Positions 17,870 to 26,663 of a stretch of DNA of 55,277 bases are shown here, piece after piece (within the stretch, counting starts at the first letter, position 1; each line of letters begins with the position of its first letter). The notes beneath the pieces are model-generated. The model had not been told where the DNA came from. It saw nothing but the letters and a program-made list of their open reading frames with translations, and made no database searches. The position numbers were made by a program, and so were the translations under genes. The stretch spans positions 1 to 55,277 of the forward strand of contig PMON01000077.1 of the NCBI GenBank assembly GCA_003162395.1. The letters are read 5' to 3'. The stretch comes from Acidimicrobiaceae bacterium. Its GTDB lineage: Bacteria > Actinomycetota > Acidimicrobiia > Acidimicrobiales > RAAP-2.

Positions 17870-18057
17870 CACGACAGTCCCGCGAGTTTGTCGAGAACCG
17901 GGGAGCCTGCGGCGGCGACGTTGAGCGAGTTGCCGAGTCCAGCATTGGGATCTCGACGAGTTGGTCGATGAAATGCCCTCGCCGCTGCTGGCAGCCCCGA
18001 GTGCTCGTGGCCCAACAGGACGATTGACGGATCTCTCGCGACTTCAAGTCGAGACAA
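17870..18057 (-). pseudogene. remnant of a SpoU/TrmH-type RNA methyltransferase (C-terminal part)
   Basis: On the minus strand one frame reads VLLGHEHSGLPAAARAF, the next frame FIDQLVEIPML, and the first frame again GLGNSLNVAAAGSPVL then DKLAGLS. Together these are the three knot motifs of a SpoU methyltransferase, interrupted by two compensating frameshifts. The N-terminal half of the gene is absent, so it cannot encode a working enzyme. The rest of 17796-18149 holds nothing else that I recognise. Confidence 0.6.
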
Positions 18058-18149
18058 GGTGCGAACGCCGCGCTGGGACAGGCGCCCTCAGGTCCGACTG
18101 GTCTCGCCGATGTCGTGTTCCACGTCCCTGCAGAGAACTGCCGGCCGAC

Positions 18150-19370
18150 TCAGAAGTGCGTCGTGCACCACGGAGCGCGCGAGGTCATGAACATCCTGTC
18201 GCCGAGCGACACCGATCCGTCGTGGTGCTCGTCGACGAGGCCGGCGGCATGGAGCCTCGACATCGCGACGCCTCCGAGGTACGCCGATCCGAGAGCGTGG
18301 ACGGGGATCGTGAGGTCAGGTGCGTCCTTCGTCGGGGTGCAGCTCACGCCGGTCGACGAGGCCTCCAGCGCGAACCTGCCCGCAGCAAGGGCGAGGTCGT
18401 CCCGCACGTCGAGGATCAGCCGCCCGCCGCTGCTGTACCGCCTCCCGCGAAGTGCTGCACACGTGTCAAGGATGCGCACCCAGAGAAAGTCGCCTCTGGC
18501 GATCGTGCTCAGCTTGCGCGCGTCGTTCACGAGGAACGGGAGCACCTCGTCGGTTGCCCGGTTGGGAGCGACGGTTGACGTGAGCAGGTCGATGTTGAAG
18601 CAGAACTCCCACAGCGCCTGGTACGCGGCTGGCGTCGTGGCGAGCAACTCGTCGATCGTGAGGGCGCCGTTGCCCGCCGGCGCCACCCAGTCAGGCTTCC
18701 CCTCGTAGAGCACGTAGCCCTCGACGTCGCCCGAAGGTGATCGGTAGACGGCTTGGAATCCCTTCCAGGGATCGACGCCTGGCACGTCGACCTGCCGCGT
18801 CACCCTGTCCCACCAGTCGTCGCGCCGGCTGATCGAGCCGGGCATCTCGGTTCGAAAGCGCTCGTACACCGGTGGTGCGAGCGATCGCAGTCGGGCCATG
18901 TCGACGAACTCGACGGCCCCCTCGCTCTTGTGCAGGAATCGCAGGTCGGTGGTCGAGATCTCGTACTTGACCCGCTCGGTCGCCGGTCCGTAGCCGAATC
19001 GGCCGTAGATCGGGTACTCAGATGCCAGCAAGATGCTGACTGTCTCACCCCGATCCGCGGACTCGCGCAGGTCCGCCTCGATCATGCTCGTGAGCACGCC
19101 TCGACGCCGATGCGTCGCTGCAACGGACACCGCGGTCAGCGCCGACGCAGGAATCGTCGCCGGGCCCGGGACGGTGAGCTCAGTCGCGAACGACCGCAGC
19201 GTCCCGACGACGGCATCCCCGTCGAAGGCGCCGCGCGACCGGCCCGGGTCGGAGTTCGAGAGGAAGTACTCCGAGGCGCCCTTTGCGTTGTGCTCGAAGA
19301 ATGCCCGTGCGAGATGGTCGAGCCACTGCTGATGCTCGGAGTCCTTGACGAGACGAATGTCGATGCTCAC
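18150..19370 (-). CDS. Eis-like GNAT N-acetyltransferase
   Basis: A 406-aa protein with the Eis layout. The N-terminal GNAT domain has LTAVSVAATHRRRGVLTSMI as the acetyl-CoA pyrophosphate loop, followed by a second degenerate GNAT domain and a C-terminal SCP2-like domain ending SRAPWCTTHF with the free C-terminal carboxylate used by Eis enzymes. ASEYPIYGRFGYGPATE is the usual family motif. Such enzymes acetylate amines, including aminoglycosides in mycobacteria. The GTG at 19370 is chosen because the frame upstream overlaps the AraC gene and loses family similarity. Confidence 0.87.
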   Translation of the reverse strand: MSIDIRLVKDSEHQQWLDHLARAFFEHNAKGASEYFLSNSDPGRSRGAFDGDAVVGTLRSFATELTVPGPATIPASALTAVSVAATHRRRGVLTSMIEADLRESADRGETVSILLASEYPIYGRFGYGPATERVKYEISTTDLRFLHKSEGAVEFVDMARLRSLAPPVYERFRTEMPGSISRRDDWWDRVTRQVDVPGVDPWKGFQAVYRSPSGDVEGYVLYEGKPDWVAPAGNGALTIDELLATTPAAYQALWEFCFNIDLLTSTVAPNRATDEVLPFLVNDARKLSTIARGDFLWVRILDTCAALRGRRYSSGGRLILDVRDDLALAAGRFALEASSTGVSCTPTKDAPDLTIPVHALGSAYLGGVAMSRLHAAGLVDEHHDGSVSLGDRMFMTSRAPWCTTHF

Positions 19371-19560
19371 GGCGGAAACGCTACCTGCGGGGGACGACGG
19401 GCATCGCCACGACGATCGCCGAAGTGGCGTGCACGCGGAGAAGCGGCGAGGTGCGATGTCATTCGGCGCGCGATGTCGGTGCGCTTTGGCCGCGAGGTGC
19501 GCCGTAGCGCTCCCTGGTCGTCCGCGGCGAGCAGCGCGAACCCTCTTGCAGGAGGACCTG

Positions 19561-19572
19561 TAGCGTCGAGCA
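19561..19572 (+). promoter_or_regulatory. leaderless -10 box of the AraC gene
   Basis: TAGCGT at 19561-19566 is followed by six bases and then the GTG start at 19573. No Shine-Dalgarno sequence occurs near the start. This matches the geometry seen at six other genes in the window. Confidence 0.5.
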
Positions 19573-20385
19573 GTGAGCGAGGTGCTGTCGTTCCACCGCC
19601 CCCCAAGTCCTCTCCTCGCGCCCGTGGTCGCCTCGTTGTCGTATATCGAGGGCGTCTTCCCCCACGGCCGCGAGCGTGTCGTGCCCTCTGGGACCAGCCA
19701 GCTGCTCTTCAATCTTGATGCAGACCGGCTCGAGACCTTTGCCGACAACGGCGTGGACTGCACCGAGTCGACCGCAGGAGCCGCGCTTTCCGGCGTGCGC
19801 AGCTCGCACACGGTCATTGACTCCGGAGGGCGATGTGCCTTGATCATCGTCGGCTTCCGACCGGGAGGCGCGTACCCGTTCTTCGACGCTCCTTCGTCGG
19901 CGACGAGTGGTCGGCTCGTTGGGCTGGACGCACTGTGGGGTGGCAGGGGAACCCTGCTTCGAGACCGACTGCTCGAGGCTCCATCTCCCGAGGCAAGGTT
20001 GGACCTTGTGGAAGAAGGCTTGCGTGCCCACCTGGTTCGCCCGCCCGTGCGCGATCCCTTCCTCACCTTCGCCGTTGCAGCGTTGGACCGGGGTGCGCAC
20101 GTCTCTGCGGTGAGCGAGAGATTGGGTCTCACCTCAAAGGGATTCGTCCGATCGTTCAGGGAGCAGACCGGGTTGACGCCGAAGCGATTTGCGAGGATCC
20201 GACGATTTCAGCGGACGCTGTCATCCATCCAATGCAGCTCGAGCACCGACTGGTCGGAGCTTGCCGCGCGGTGCGGCTACTTCGATCAAGCGCACCTCAT
20301 CCACGAGTTTCGCGAGTTCGCCGGCATCACGCCGACCCAGTACCTCCCACGCGCCGCCGGTGGCCACAACCACGTCGCACTCTGA
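19573..20385 (+). CDS. AraC-family transcriptional regulator
   Basis: A 270-aa regulator. The N-terminal sensing domain resembles DUF6597 (PLLAPVVASLSYIEG, VPSGTSQLLFNL, GFRPGGAYPFF). The C-terminal double helix-turn-helix shows VSERLGLTSKGFVRSFREQT then GLTPKRFARIRRFQ and FDQAHLIHEFREFAGITPTQ. It starts with GTG behind a leaderless -10 box. A VOC/PhnB-like gene follows 73 bases later and is a natural target. Confidence 0.87.
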   Translation: MSEVLSFHRPPSPLLAPVVASLSYIEGVFPHGRERVVPSGTSQLLFNLDADRLETFADNGVDCTESTAGAALSGVRSSHTVIDSGGRCALIIVGFRPGGAYPFFDAPSSATSGRLVGLDALWGGRGTLLRDRLLEAPSPEARLDLVEEGLRAHLVRPPVRDPFLTFAVAALDRGAHVSAVSERLGLTSKGFVRSFREQTGLTPKRFARIRRFQRTLSSIQCSSSTDWSELAARCGYFDQAHLIHEFREFAGITPTQYLPRAAGGHNHVAL

Positions 20386-20458
20386 GGCCCTTTCTTACAA
20401 TCAATCTCGCCGGGCCTGCGACACGATTGCGGGCCACGCGCTTGAAGGAGAAGGACCT

Positions 20459-20881
20459 ATGACGCCCGTACCTCAGCATCTACGCACGGTCACGCCAAGG
20501 TTGGTGGTCCGCAACGGAAGTGACGCCATCGCGTTTTACGCCGCTGCATTCGGTGCCGAGGAGATCGGCGACCGGGTGCGAGGACCTCAAGGTGAGTTGA
20601 TTCACGCGGAGCTCCGAATCGGCGACGCAGTCGTCATGATCACCGAAGACGTCGGGGCGCCAGACGCGACAGCCAAGGCGCCTTCACCAGGCGCGGCGGT
20701 CAGCGCGATCATGGTGACCTACTGGGAGGTCGTCGACCCTGTGTGGGACCGAGCCGTGGCCGCTGGCGCCGAGGTGATCAATCCATTAGCCGACCAGTTC
20801 TACGGCGAGCGTGGGGGTCGACTCCGTGATCCATTCGGCCAGCAATGGATGCTCAGCCAGCGACTCGAAGAGCAGTCCTAA
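20459..20881 (+). CDS. PhnB-like VOC-family protein
   Basis: A 140-aa glyoxalase/bleomycin-resistance-fold protein of the PhnB type: VTPRLVVRNGSDAIAFYAAA, AELRIGDAVVMITED, and a C-terminal DQFYGERGGRLRDPFGQQWM (the FYG-RD-PFG-WM motif). GAAGGAGAAGG precedes the ATG. It follows an AraC regulator, a common pairing. Ligand unknown. Confidence 0.88.
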   Translation: MTPVPQHLRTVTPRLVVRNGSDAIAFYAAAFGAEEIGDRVRGPQGELIHAELRIGDAVVMITEDVGAPDATAKAPSPGAAVSAIMVTYWEVVDPVWDRAVAAGAEVINPLADQFYGERGGRLRDPFGQQWMLSQRLEEQS

Positions 20882-20963
20882 GATGCGTGGACCGACCTGT
20901 CCGGACTTGTGAGCCCGGGGACATCTCAGGCTTGAGACCGGATCAGTATGCAGTTCGCCGCGC

Positions 20964-21281
20964 ATGAGCGCACCCGACGGTGATGACGTGCAGGAGAATG
21001 ACGAAGTGCGAGTTGGGATCCACGTCCGGCCGGGCTCGTCGAGAACCTCGGTGGGTGGCGAGTTCGACGGGGCACTCGTGGTTCGCGTGGCCGAGCCAGC
21101 CGAAGGAGGGAAAGCGACGGACGCCGCGTTGCGAGCGGTCGCCGTCGCGTTGCGGCTTCCCCGGCGTTCGGTGACCCTGGTCCGCGGCACGACGAGTCGG
21201 AACAAGATCGTCGACATCGACGTGGGCGGCGACGACGCAGCGTGCGTTGCACTCGCGATCGGGCGACTGAGAAGTGGGTAA
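20964..21281 (+). CDS. DUF167-family protein (YggU-like)
   Basis: A 105-aa member of the DUF167 family: VRVGIHVRPGSSRTSVGGEF, LVVRVAEPAEGGKATDAALR, VAVALRLPRRSVTLVRGTTS and RNKIVDID. The fold is small and alpha/beta and the function is unknown. Start chosen at ATG 20964; no strong ribosome binding site is visible. Confidence 0.87.
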   Translation: MSAPDGDDVQENDEVRVGIHVRPGSSRTSVGGEFDGALVVRVAEPAEGGKATDAALRAVAVALRLPRRSVTLVRGTTSRNKIVDIDVGGDDAACVALAIGRLRSG

Positions 21282-21521
21282 GCCATTGAAGCCGTACCGC
21301 AGTCGAGTGAGGGAGCCAGGTCGGACTGTGGTTGCAAGGAGCCCGTGTGAGGTCGGATTGTGTCCACGTAGTCGATTGAGAGCGGCACTCGCTTCACCTC
21401 AATGGGGCATTCACCAAATGGGTAGTCTCCAGTGGTTACCGAGGCGGTCATGGGGCGTCAGCTCGATGCCTGGCGCGGCGCTGTTAGACATCAGGACCTC
21501 ACCATTGGCAGGAGACGATTG

Positions 21522-22028
21522 ATGGATCGTGACTCGCTTCGTCAGCTGCAACGACCTCTCAAGGATCGATACACGTCAGATCCTTCCGCGGCCGTCCTGA
21601 CACTCCACGCGGAAGGATCGCTCGCCGACGGCGACGTCAGCTGCTCGGTTGAGACGGGCCGCGCACTCGTAACCGCCGGCCTCCATCCCGCGACTGGAGG
21701 GGATGGAACGCTTGCCTGCTCTGGGGACATGCTCCTGCAAGCCCTGGTCGCCTGCGCCGGAGTGACGATGCGATCCGTTGCGACGAATCGGGGCATCGAC
21801 CTCAAAGGAACGCTGCACGCGGAGGGTGATCTCGACTTCAGGGGCACGCTCGGGGTCGACCAATCGATTGCCGTAGGTCTCACCGCGATACGCCTTTACT
21901 TCGACCTTGAGTCGAGCGCATCCGACGATGATGTGGACGAGCTGATCGCGACCACTCTCAAGTACTGCGTGGTTTTCCAGACGCTGGCGACGTCACCGGA
22001 ATTGAGTGCGGAGCGACGCGGACGCTGA
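21522..22028 (+). CDS. OsmC-family peroxiredoxin-like protein
   Basis: OsmC/Ohr-like protein of 168 aa. The two reactive cysteines are visible in LLQALVACAGVTMRSVA and LKYCVVFQTL, so it probably reduces organic hydroperoxides. It lacks the short Ohr N-terminus and is closer to YhfA/OsmC-like members. ATG 21522 has GGAG eight bases upstream; the earlier in-frame ATG at 21432 has none. Convergent with the next gene. Confidence 0.87.
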   Translation: MDRDSLRQLQRPLKDRYTSDPSAAVLTLHAEGSLADGDVSCSVETGRALVTAGLHPATGGDGTLACSGDMLLQALVACAGVTMRSVATNRGIDLKGTLHAEGDLDFRGTLGVDQSIAVGLTAIRLYFDLESSASDDDVDELIATTLKYCVVFQTLATSPELSAERRGR

Positions 22029-22204
22029 TGCAACGGATCCTGACGTGTGCTCATCGATCGGTGCCCATTCGGCGCACCACAGTGTCGAAGTAGCGTCTCG
22101 ACATGCCGATGTTCATCTGCGGCAAGCTCGACCTCAAGGCGCTGGCTGAGCCGATGCAGACATATTCCGTCGCCTGGCGTGACAGTCCGACGTGAGCGTG
22201 TAGG

Positions 22205-22831
22205 TCATTGCGATCGCAGTGCAGGAATCCACGGGTGGCCCGGATGGAGCTTCCGCAGTCCCTCACGCAGCCATTGTGTCTGCCCCTTGCTGAGCAAGGG
22301 AGCGATGCCGTCGAAGTCGGATTGATCCTTGACCCGGTTGTGCTTTGCCTTGAAGAGCAGCGCAACCTCCGGCGCCATGAATGGGATGCCATTCGGCGTG
22401 AAGCTGACCAAGTCGTCGTAGGGCATGTGGATCGAGTGGTCTCTCCTGCAGATCCACGTGTCCCCGTCATGCGGGTCTCGGAAGACGTCGAGGTGGTAGA
22501 CGCCAGTCGTTGGATCGCGCACCCAGGTCTGGAAGTGGACGTTGAAGGCGGCGTGGTCGACCGGCCACCACTCGCCCGAGCCCACGACGTCGAACTCGAA
22601 CCCCTCGAGTGCCGCTTGGACCAGCGGGAAGTCCGCTGACGGAACGCCGATCTCGATGTCCTCGTGATCGCGCGTTTGCTCGCCTCTGAAGAGATCGAGC
22701 GCCCACCCGGCGACGACGTACCACCGAAGCGTCGATCCCGCGAAGCGACGAGCTACGTCCTCGGGTCGCCAGGGATCCCAGGGAGCATCGTCGCGCAGAG
22801 GTTCACCTCTGGAGGATTGCCTCTCGTCCAT
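22205..22831 (-). CDS. aminoglycoside 2''-adenylyltransferase-like nucleotidyltransferase
   Basis: A 208-aa protein of the AadB/amino-acid-transporter-like nucleotidyltransferase family: RWYVVAGWALDLFRGEQTRD then HEDIEIGV gives the GW and DxE catalytic motifs, and FKAKHNRVKDQSDFDGIAPL is the usual C-terminal pattern. Antibiotic modification is not shown; many chromosomal homologues have no known substrate. A near -10 box, TAGAAC, lies six bases before the ATG. Confidence 0.78.
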   Translation of the reverse strand: MDERQSSRGEPLRDDAPWDPWRPEDVARRFAGSTLRWYVVAGWALDLFRGEQTRDHEDIEIGVPSADFPLVQAALEGFEFDVVGSGEWWPVDHAAFNVHFQTWVRDPTTGVYHLDVFRDPHDGDTWICRRDHSIHMPYDDLVSFTPNGIPFMAPEVALLFKAKHNRVKDQSDFDGIAPLLSKGQTQWLREGLRKLHPGHPWIPALRSQ

Positions 22832-22962
22832 GTGGCCGTTCTAGCTCGACGCCGGAGTGGACCACCGCTCGCGACGGACCAACCGAACGCACCGATGAGT
22901 CTCGTTCAGCTCGCCGGACCTGATCGACGCCGTCACGGGGTGCGCGCCGCGGCGAGAGGCTC

Positions 22963-24711
22963 TTAACTCGTTGGGAAGGAGCTCACCGAGGTGTCGTCCA
23001 CCTTGACGGCGGCGGCGGACGCGGTACCAGGTGACTTGTCACCGCTCGCAAAGCTCCAGTAGCCGCCGGACGGCTCGGCGAGGACCTCGGTCCCGTTCGC
23101 AGGCGTCGCAGCAAGGTGCGCGGACGCCGAACCAGCATGCGCGATCGCCCAGGCGTCAACCAGGGCCGGCGAGGTGCAGCCACCGATGTCCGAGCACGAG
23201 GCGATCGCGAAGGCGTACCCGCCCGCGACCCGATAGGTGCCGCCCGACTTGGTGCTGAGGAACGTGCCGTTCGCCGGCACCGCCGCGACGTGGCTGAATG
23301 CGCCGGTCGTCGCGTAGGTGTCGAGCGCGGCGGGGTCGACCCCAGTGATCTTCGGACTGTTGATGTTCATCCAGTTCGCGACCGCGAGTGGCGCGCCACC
23401 GGCGAACACGAAGCCCGATCCCTTCAGCGTGCCGGATGCCTCGTAGACCGCGGTGCCGTCGAGCGGGTACTGGCGCACGTGGCTGAACGGGCCAGTGGAT
23501 GCGTAGGAGGCGAGAGCGGCAGGGTCGACGCCGGTGACAGGCGGACTCCCGACGTTCTTCCAGTTCGTGACGACCAGCGGCGCGCCGCCCGCGAAGACGT
23601 ACCCGGTGCCCTTCGAGGCGCCCGACTCCTCGTAGATCGCGGTGCCGTTGAGCGGGTACTGGCGGACGTGGCTGTACTGACCCGATGTGGCAAAGGTGTT
23701 GAGAGCGGCAGGGTCGACGCCGGTGATCTGCGGCTTGCCGACGTTCGCCCAGTTCGTGACGACCAGCGGCGCGCCACCGACGAAGACGTACCCGGTGCCC
23801 TTGCGTGCGCCTGACGCCTCATAGACGGCCGAGCCGTTCGCCGGGTACTGGCTGAGCGAGTCGAACTGTGCGGTCGTCACCGTCGTGTACGGCTTGCCGC
23901 CGCCGACGGCTGCCCACGTGCTGACGTACAAGGGGGCACCACCGACCATCCGGTAGACGTTGCCCGCGTAGTCGATGAAGGTGCCGTTGGGGTAGGCATT
24001 CGCCTGGAGCGTCCAATCGAAGTTGCTGTAGGCGTAGTACCCGGACCAGTGCGTCGAGAAGACCCAGTTCTTTACGTAGACCGTGTCCTCGCCGATGTTC
24101 CTGCCGCCGCTGAGGGACCCGTTCTGGTCGAGGTACACGATCGCGCCGTTGCCAGCTGCGTTGACCGACACCGAGTACACGACACCGGTGTGGCCCGGTG
24201 GATCGGTGTTCGCGTTGCCCCACATGCTGAGGGCATCGCCAGGCTTGGGCAGGTTGCCCTTGCTCGCCGCCTGGATCGGGACCCTGCTGTGGTTGTGCAG
24301 GTAGCGGACCATCGCTCCGCCGTTGACCGGTGCGGTGAGGCCGAAGGTTGCCCACTCATAGCGGTTGGTGTAGTCCGCGCACTGGTAGGTGTTCCACCTG
24401 TCAGCGGTGTTCGGATTGGAGCAGGGATAGACGTTCGCGACACTCTTGGCGTCGATGGACAGCCCGCCCCAGGGGTTGCAGAACGCCTTCCCGGCGCCGT
24501 AGGGAACCGACGCGCGCGGCAGCACGGCGCCACGAGCGAGGTGCGACGCCGCACCGTGGTGAAGTCGTGCCGTCTCGGCTGCACCGGCTGGCGCCTCGGC
24601 GCTCATCGCGGCGAGCCCGCCGACGAGCAACAGGAGCGGGAAGACCACGGCGACTCGTTGCAGGCGGCGTCGGAGCATCTGTTGGTGGGTCGGTGACGGC
24701 TGCAGTCTCAT
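22963..24711 (-). CDS. secreted CHAP-domain peptidoglycan hydrolase with 63-residue repeats
   Basis: A 582-aa exported protein. Signal peptide at about 15-45 (VVFPLLLLVGGLAAMSAEAP). A CHAP domain at about 75-230 has Cys111 in QCADYTNRYEW and His174 in PPGHTGVVYS, the amidase/endopeptidase pair. Residues 240-582 are repeats of 63 residues (YEASG.KGTGYVF.GGAPL, VV.NW..V, TGVDPAALxxxA, SHVRQYPLNGT), probably a wall-binding lectin-like module. Repeat DNA is nearly identical with a 189-base period. ATG 24711 has AGGAG about seven bases upstream. Divergent from a two-component system 61 bases away, which may regulate it (inference). Confidence 0.85.
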   Translation of the reverse strand: MRLQPSPTHQQMLRRRLQRVAVVFPLLLLVGGLAAMSAEAPAGAAETARLHHGAASHLARGAVLPRASVPYGAGKAFCNPWGGLSIDAKSVANVYPCSNPNTADRWNTYQCADYTNRYEWATFGLTAPVNGGAMVRYLHNHSRVPIQAASKGNLPKPGDALSMWGNANTDPPGHTGVVYSVSVNAAGNGAIVYLDQNGSLSGGRNIGEDTVYVKNWVFSTHWSGYYAYSNFDWTLQANAYPNGTFIDYAGNVYRMVGGAPLYVSTWAAVGGGKPYTTVTTAQFDSLSQYPANGSAVYEASGARKGTGYVFVGGAPLVVTNWANVGKPQITGVDPAALNTFATSGQYSHVRQYPLNGTAIYEESGASKGTGYVFAGGAPLVVTNWKNVGSPPVTGVDPAALASYASTGPFSHVRQYPLDGTAVYEASGTLKGSGFVFAGGAPLAVANWMNINSPKITGVDPAALDTYATTGAFSHVAAVPANGTFLSTKSGGTYRVAGGYAFAIASCSDIGGCTSPALVDAWAIAHAGSASAHLAATPANGTEVLAEPSGGYWSFASGDKSPGTASAAAVKVDDTSVSSFPTS

Positions 24712-24772
24712 GTGATCTCCTGGGTCTGTGCCTCGGCGTTGCGAGGGAGTGGCTGGGTACACTTCGCCCAGC

Positions 24773-25948
24773 ATGCGGGTTTGCGGGGGCGGCGGACAGG
24801 GCAAGAATGCCCCTTTCTCGACCGCACGGTCGGGCGTCGAGCGGATGCTGGCCACCACGTTCGTGGCCATCCGCGGCGTGCACGTCCTGCAAGGCCTCCT
24901 CTGCTCGGTCTCGGGGCGCCGCACGTACCGACGACCGGTCCTGGCCGCTGCGGTGGAGGCCGCAGCCGCGGTCGAGTTCGTGGCGCTGTCGCGGCGGTAC
25001 GTGGGACAAGGCGGCTGCGATGCGCGAGGCGCGCGCGCCGATGCGGCCTTTGGGCTCGCTGGACTGGTCGCGCTGGCGTTCGCGATGGATCCGGTGGACC
25101 GCACCGCCTCGCTCAACTGGATGCTGCCGCTCACGGTCGGCTCGACCCTGGGGTGCGCCGCGCTCCCGACCATCGCCGAGGGCGTCGTCGTGTCGGCTGC
25201 GCTCGGGGCCACCTACGCGGTCACGACGGCCGACGCCACTCGCGTCGGCGGCGGTCGAGCCGCGACGGCGATGGCGAACGCGCTCAGCTACCCGGGATTC
25301 TTCGTCGTGGCGTCGCTCGTGACGAGATTCGCCAGGAGGATGGCGACCGAGCTCGAGGAGGCTCGTCGCCTTGCGGTCGACCAGGGTGCGCGCCTTGCTG
25401 CTGAGGCCGCGACCAATCGCGAGCACCGGCTGCTGCACGACTCGGCGCTCCAGACCCTGGAAGCGATCGCCGCGGGCTCTGCCGGCGACCCAGAGAGCGT
25501 CCGCCGCCACGCGTGGCGAGAGGCAGAGACACTCCGTCTCGCGCTGCGCCAGGGAACGTCGCACGTCGGCGGCATGATCGACCGCCTCTCTCGTTTGTGC
25601 GCGGAGTTCGCCGAGAAGGGGCTCCGCGTCGAGCTCATCGCCGGCGAGCTCGAGATCGAGCCCGGCGACGACGTGTCGGGCGCGCTCTGCGACGCGACGC
25701 GAGAGGCGCTCGCGAACGTCGTGAAGCACGGGGGTGTGGATCGCGCCCACGTTCGCGTGACCGATGAGGAGGGCGCGTGGTCGGTCACGATCCGCGACCA
25801 CGGACGGGGCTTCGAAGTTTCGTCGACGTCGCACGGATTCGGGCTCGACAACTCAATCGAGAAGCGACTTGCCGAGGTCGGCGGGTGGAGCCGGGTCGAG
25901 TCGGCACCGAGCCAGGGCACCCGCGTCGAGCTCGGGGTCCCACGATGA
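24773..25948 (+). CDS. membrane sensor histidine kinase (NarL-partner type)
   Basis: A 391-aa kinase. Several N-terminal hydrophobic segments form a membrane sensor. The phosphoacceptor region EHRLLHDSALQTLEAIAAG has His near residue 222. The ATPase domain shows REALANVVKHGGVDRAHV (N box), IRDHGRGFEV (G1) and HGFGLDNSIEKRL (G2). The start could extend to GTG 24728; I prefer ATG 24773, with TACACT nine bases upstream as a possible -10. The stop overlaps the response-regulator ATG. Confidence 0.85.
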   Translation: MRVCGGGGQGKNAPFSTARSGVERMLATTFVAIRGVHVLQGLLCSVSGRRTYRRPVLAAAVEAAAAVEFVALSRRYVGQGGCDARGARADAAFGLAGLVALAFAMDPVDRTASLNWMLPLTVGSTLGCAALPTIAEGVVVSAALGATYAVTTADATRVGGGRAATAMANALSYPGFFVVASLVTRFARRMATELEEARRLAVDQGARLAAEAATNREHRLLHDSALQTLEAIAAGSAGDPESVRRHAWREAETLRLALRQGTSHVGGMIDRLSRLCAEFAEKGLRVELIAGELEIEPGDDVSGALCDATREALANVVKHGGVDRAHVRVTDEEGAWSVTIRDHGRGFEVSSTSHGFGLDNSIEKRLAEVGGWSRVESAPSQGTRVELGVPR

Positions 25949-26568
25949 TCCGTGTGGCGATCGTCGAGGATCATCCGCTCTACCGACAGGGACTTGCCTC
26001 GACCATCCAAGAGAGCGCGGAGTGCGAGCTCGTCGGCACCTTCGAGAGCGTCGGGGCATTCGAAGCCTGCGCCGAGAAAACCGACGTCCTGCTCTTGGAC
26101 CTGCACCTTCCCGACTGCGAGGGGGCCGCATGCGTCGAGCGACTTCGCGATCGAGCCACGTCGATCCTGGTCATCTCTGCGTCCGCGGACCGCAAGAGCG
26201 TGATCTCCGCGATCGCGGCCGGCTCGCAGGGCTACCTCACGAAGGCGGCCGACGCCGACGAGATACATCGTGCGATCCGCACCGTGACGGCGGGCGATGC
26301 CTACGTGTCCCCGCAGCTCGCCGAGTTCCTGCTGAGCGACGCGCGCGCGAGCGAGCCGAAGGAGCCCTTTGCCCTGACCGACCGAGAACGAGAGATCCTT
26401 CGCCTCGTGGCGGAGGGTGACACCGACGCTGACATCTCGCAACGACTGTTCATCTCGGTGAGCACGGTGCGCTCGCACCTCGACCGGATACGAGACAAGA
26501 CGGGGCGCCGACGGCGCGCCGACCTCACCCGGCTCGCACTCGAAGAGGACCGGTCCTCGTCGAGCTGA
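25945..26568 (+). CDS. NarL/FixJ-family response regulator
   Basis: A 207-aa regulator. The receiver domain has phosphoacceptor Asp52 in LLLDLHLPD and the conserved Lys in GYLTKAADA. The LuxR-type helix-turn-helix follows: LTDREREILRLVAEGDTDAD, ISQRLFISVSTVRSHLDRIR. Its ATG overlaps the kinase stop (ATGA), so both proteins are made together. Likely targets include the divergent CHAP gene (inference). Confidence 0.9.
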   Translation: MIRVAIVEDHPLYRQGLASTIQESAECELVGTFESVGAFEACAEKTDVLLLDLHLPDCEGAACVERLRDRATSILVISASADRKSVISAIAAGSQGYLTKAADADEIHRAIRTVTAGDAYVSPQLAEFLLSDARASEPKEPFALTDREREILRLVAEGDTDADISQRLFISVSTVRSHLDRIRDKTGRRRRADLTRLALEEDRSSSS

Positions 26569-26663
26569 GTCAGCTGACCGCAGCAGCCCGTGCGGCACGT
26601 CCCTGAGCGGTAGTCGGCACCCCATTGTGCCATCGCCCACTGCGATGCCTTAAGGTCCGGGAC

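Noticed and set aside
19370-20132. N-terminal 254-codon extension of the Eis-like frame
   Set aside because: It is antisense to the AraC gene and lacks any acetyltransferase similarity; GTG 19370 fits the family length.
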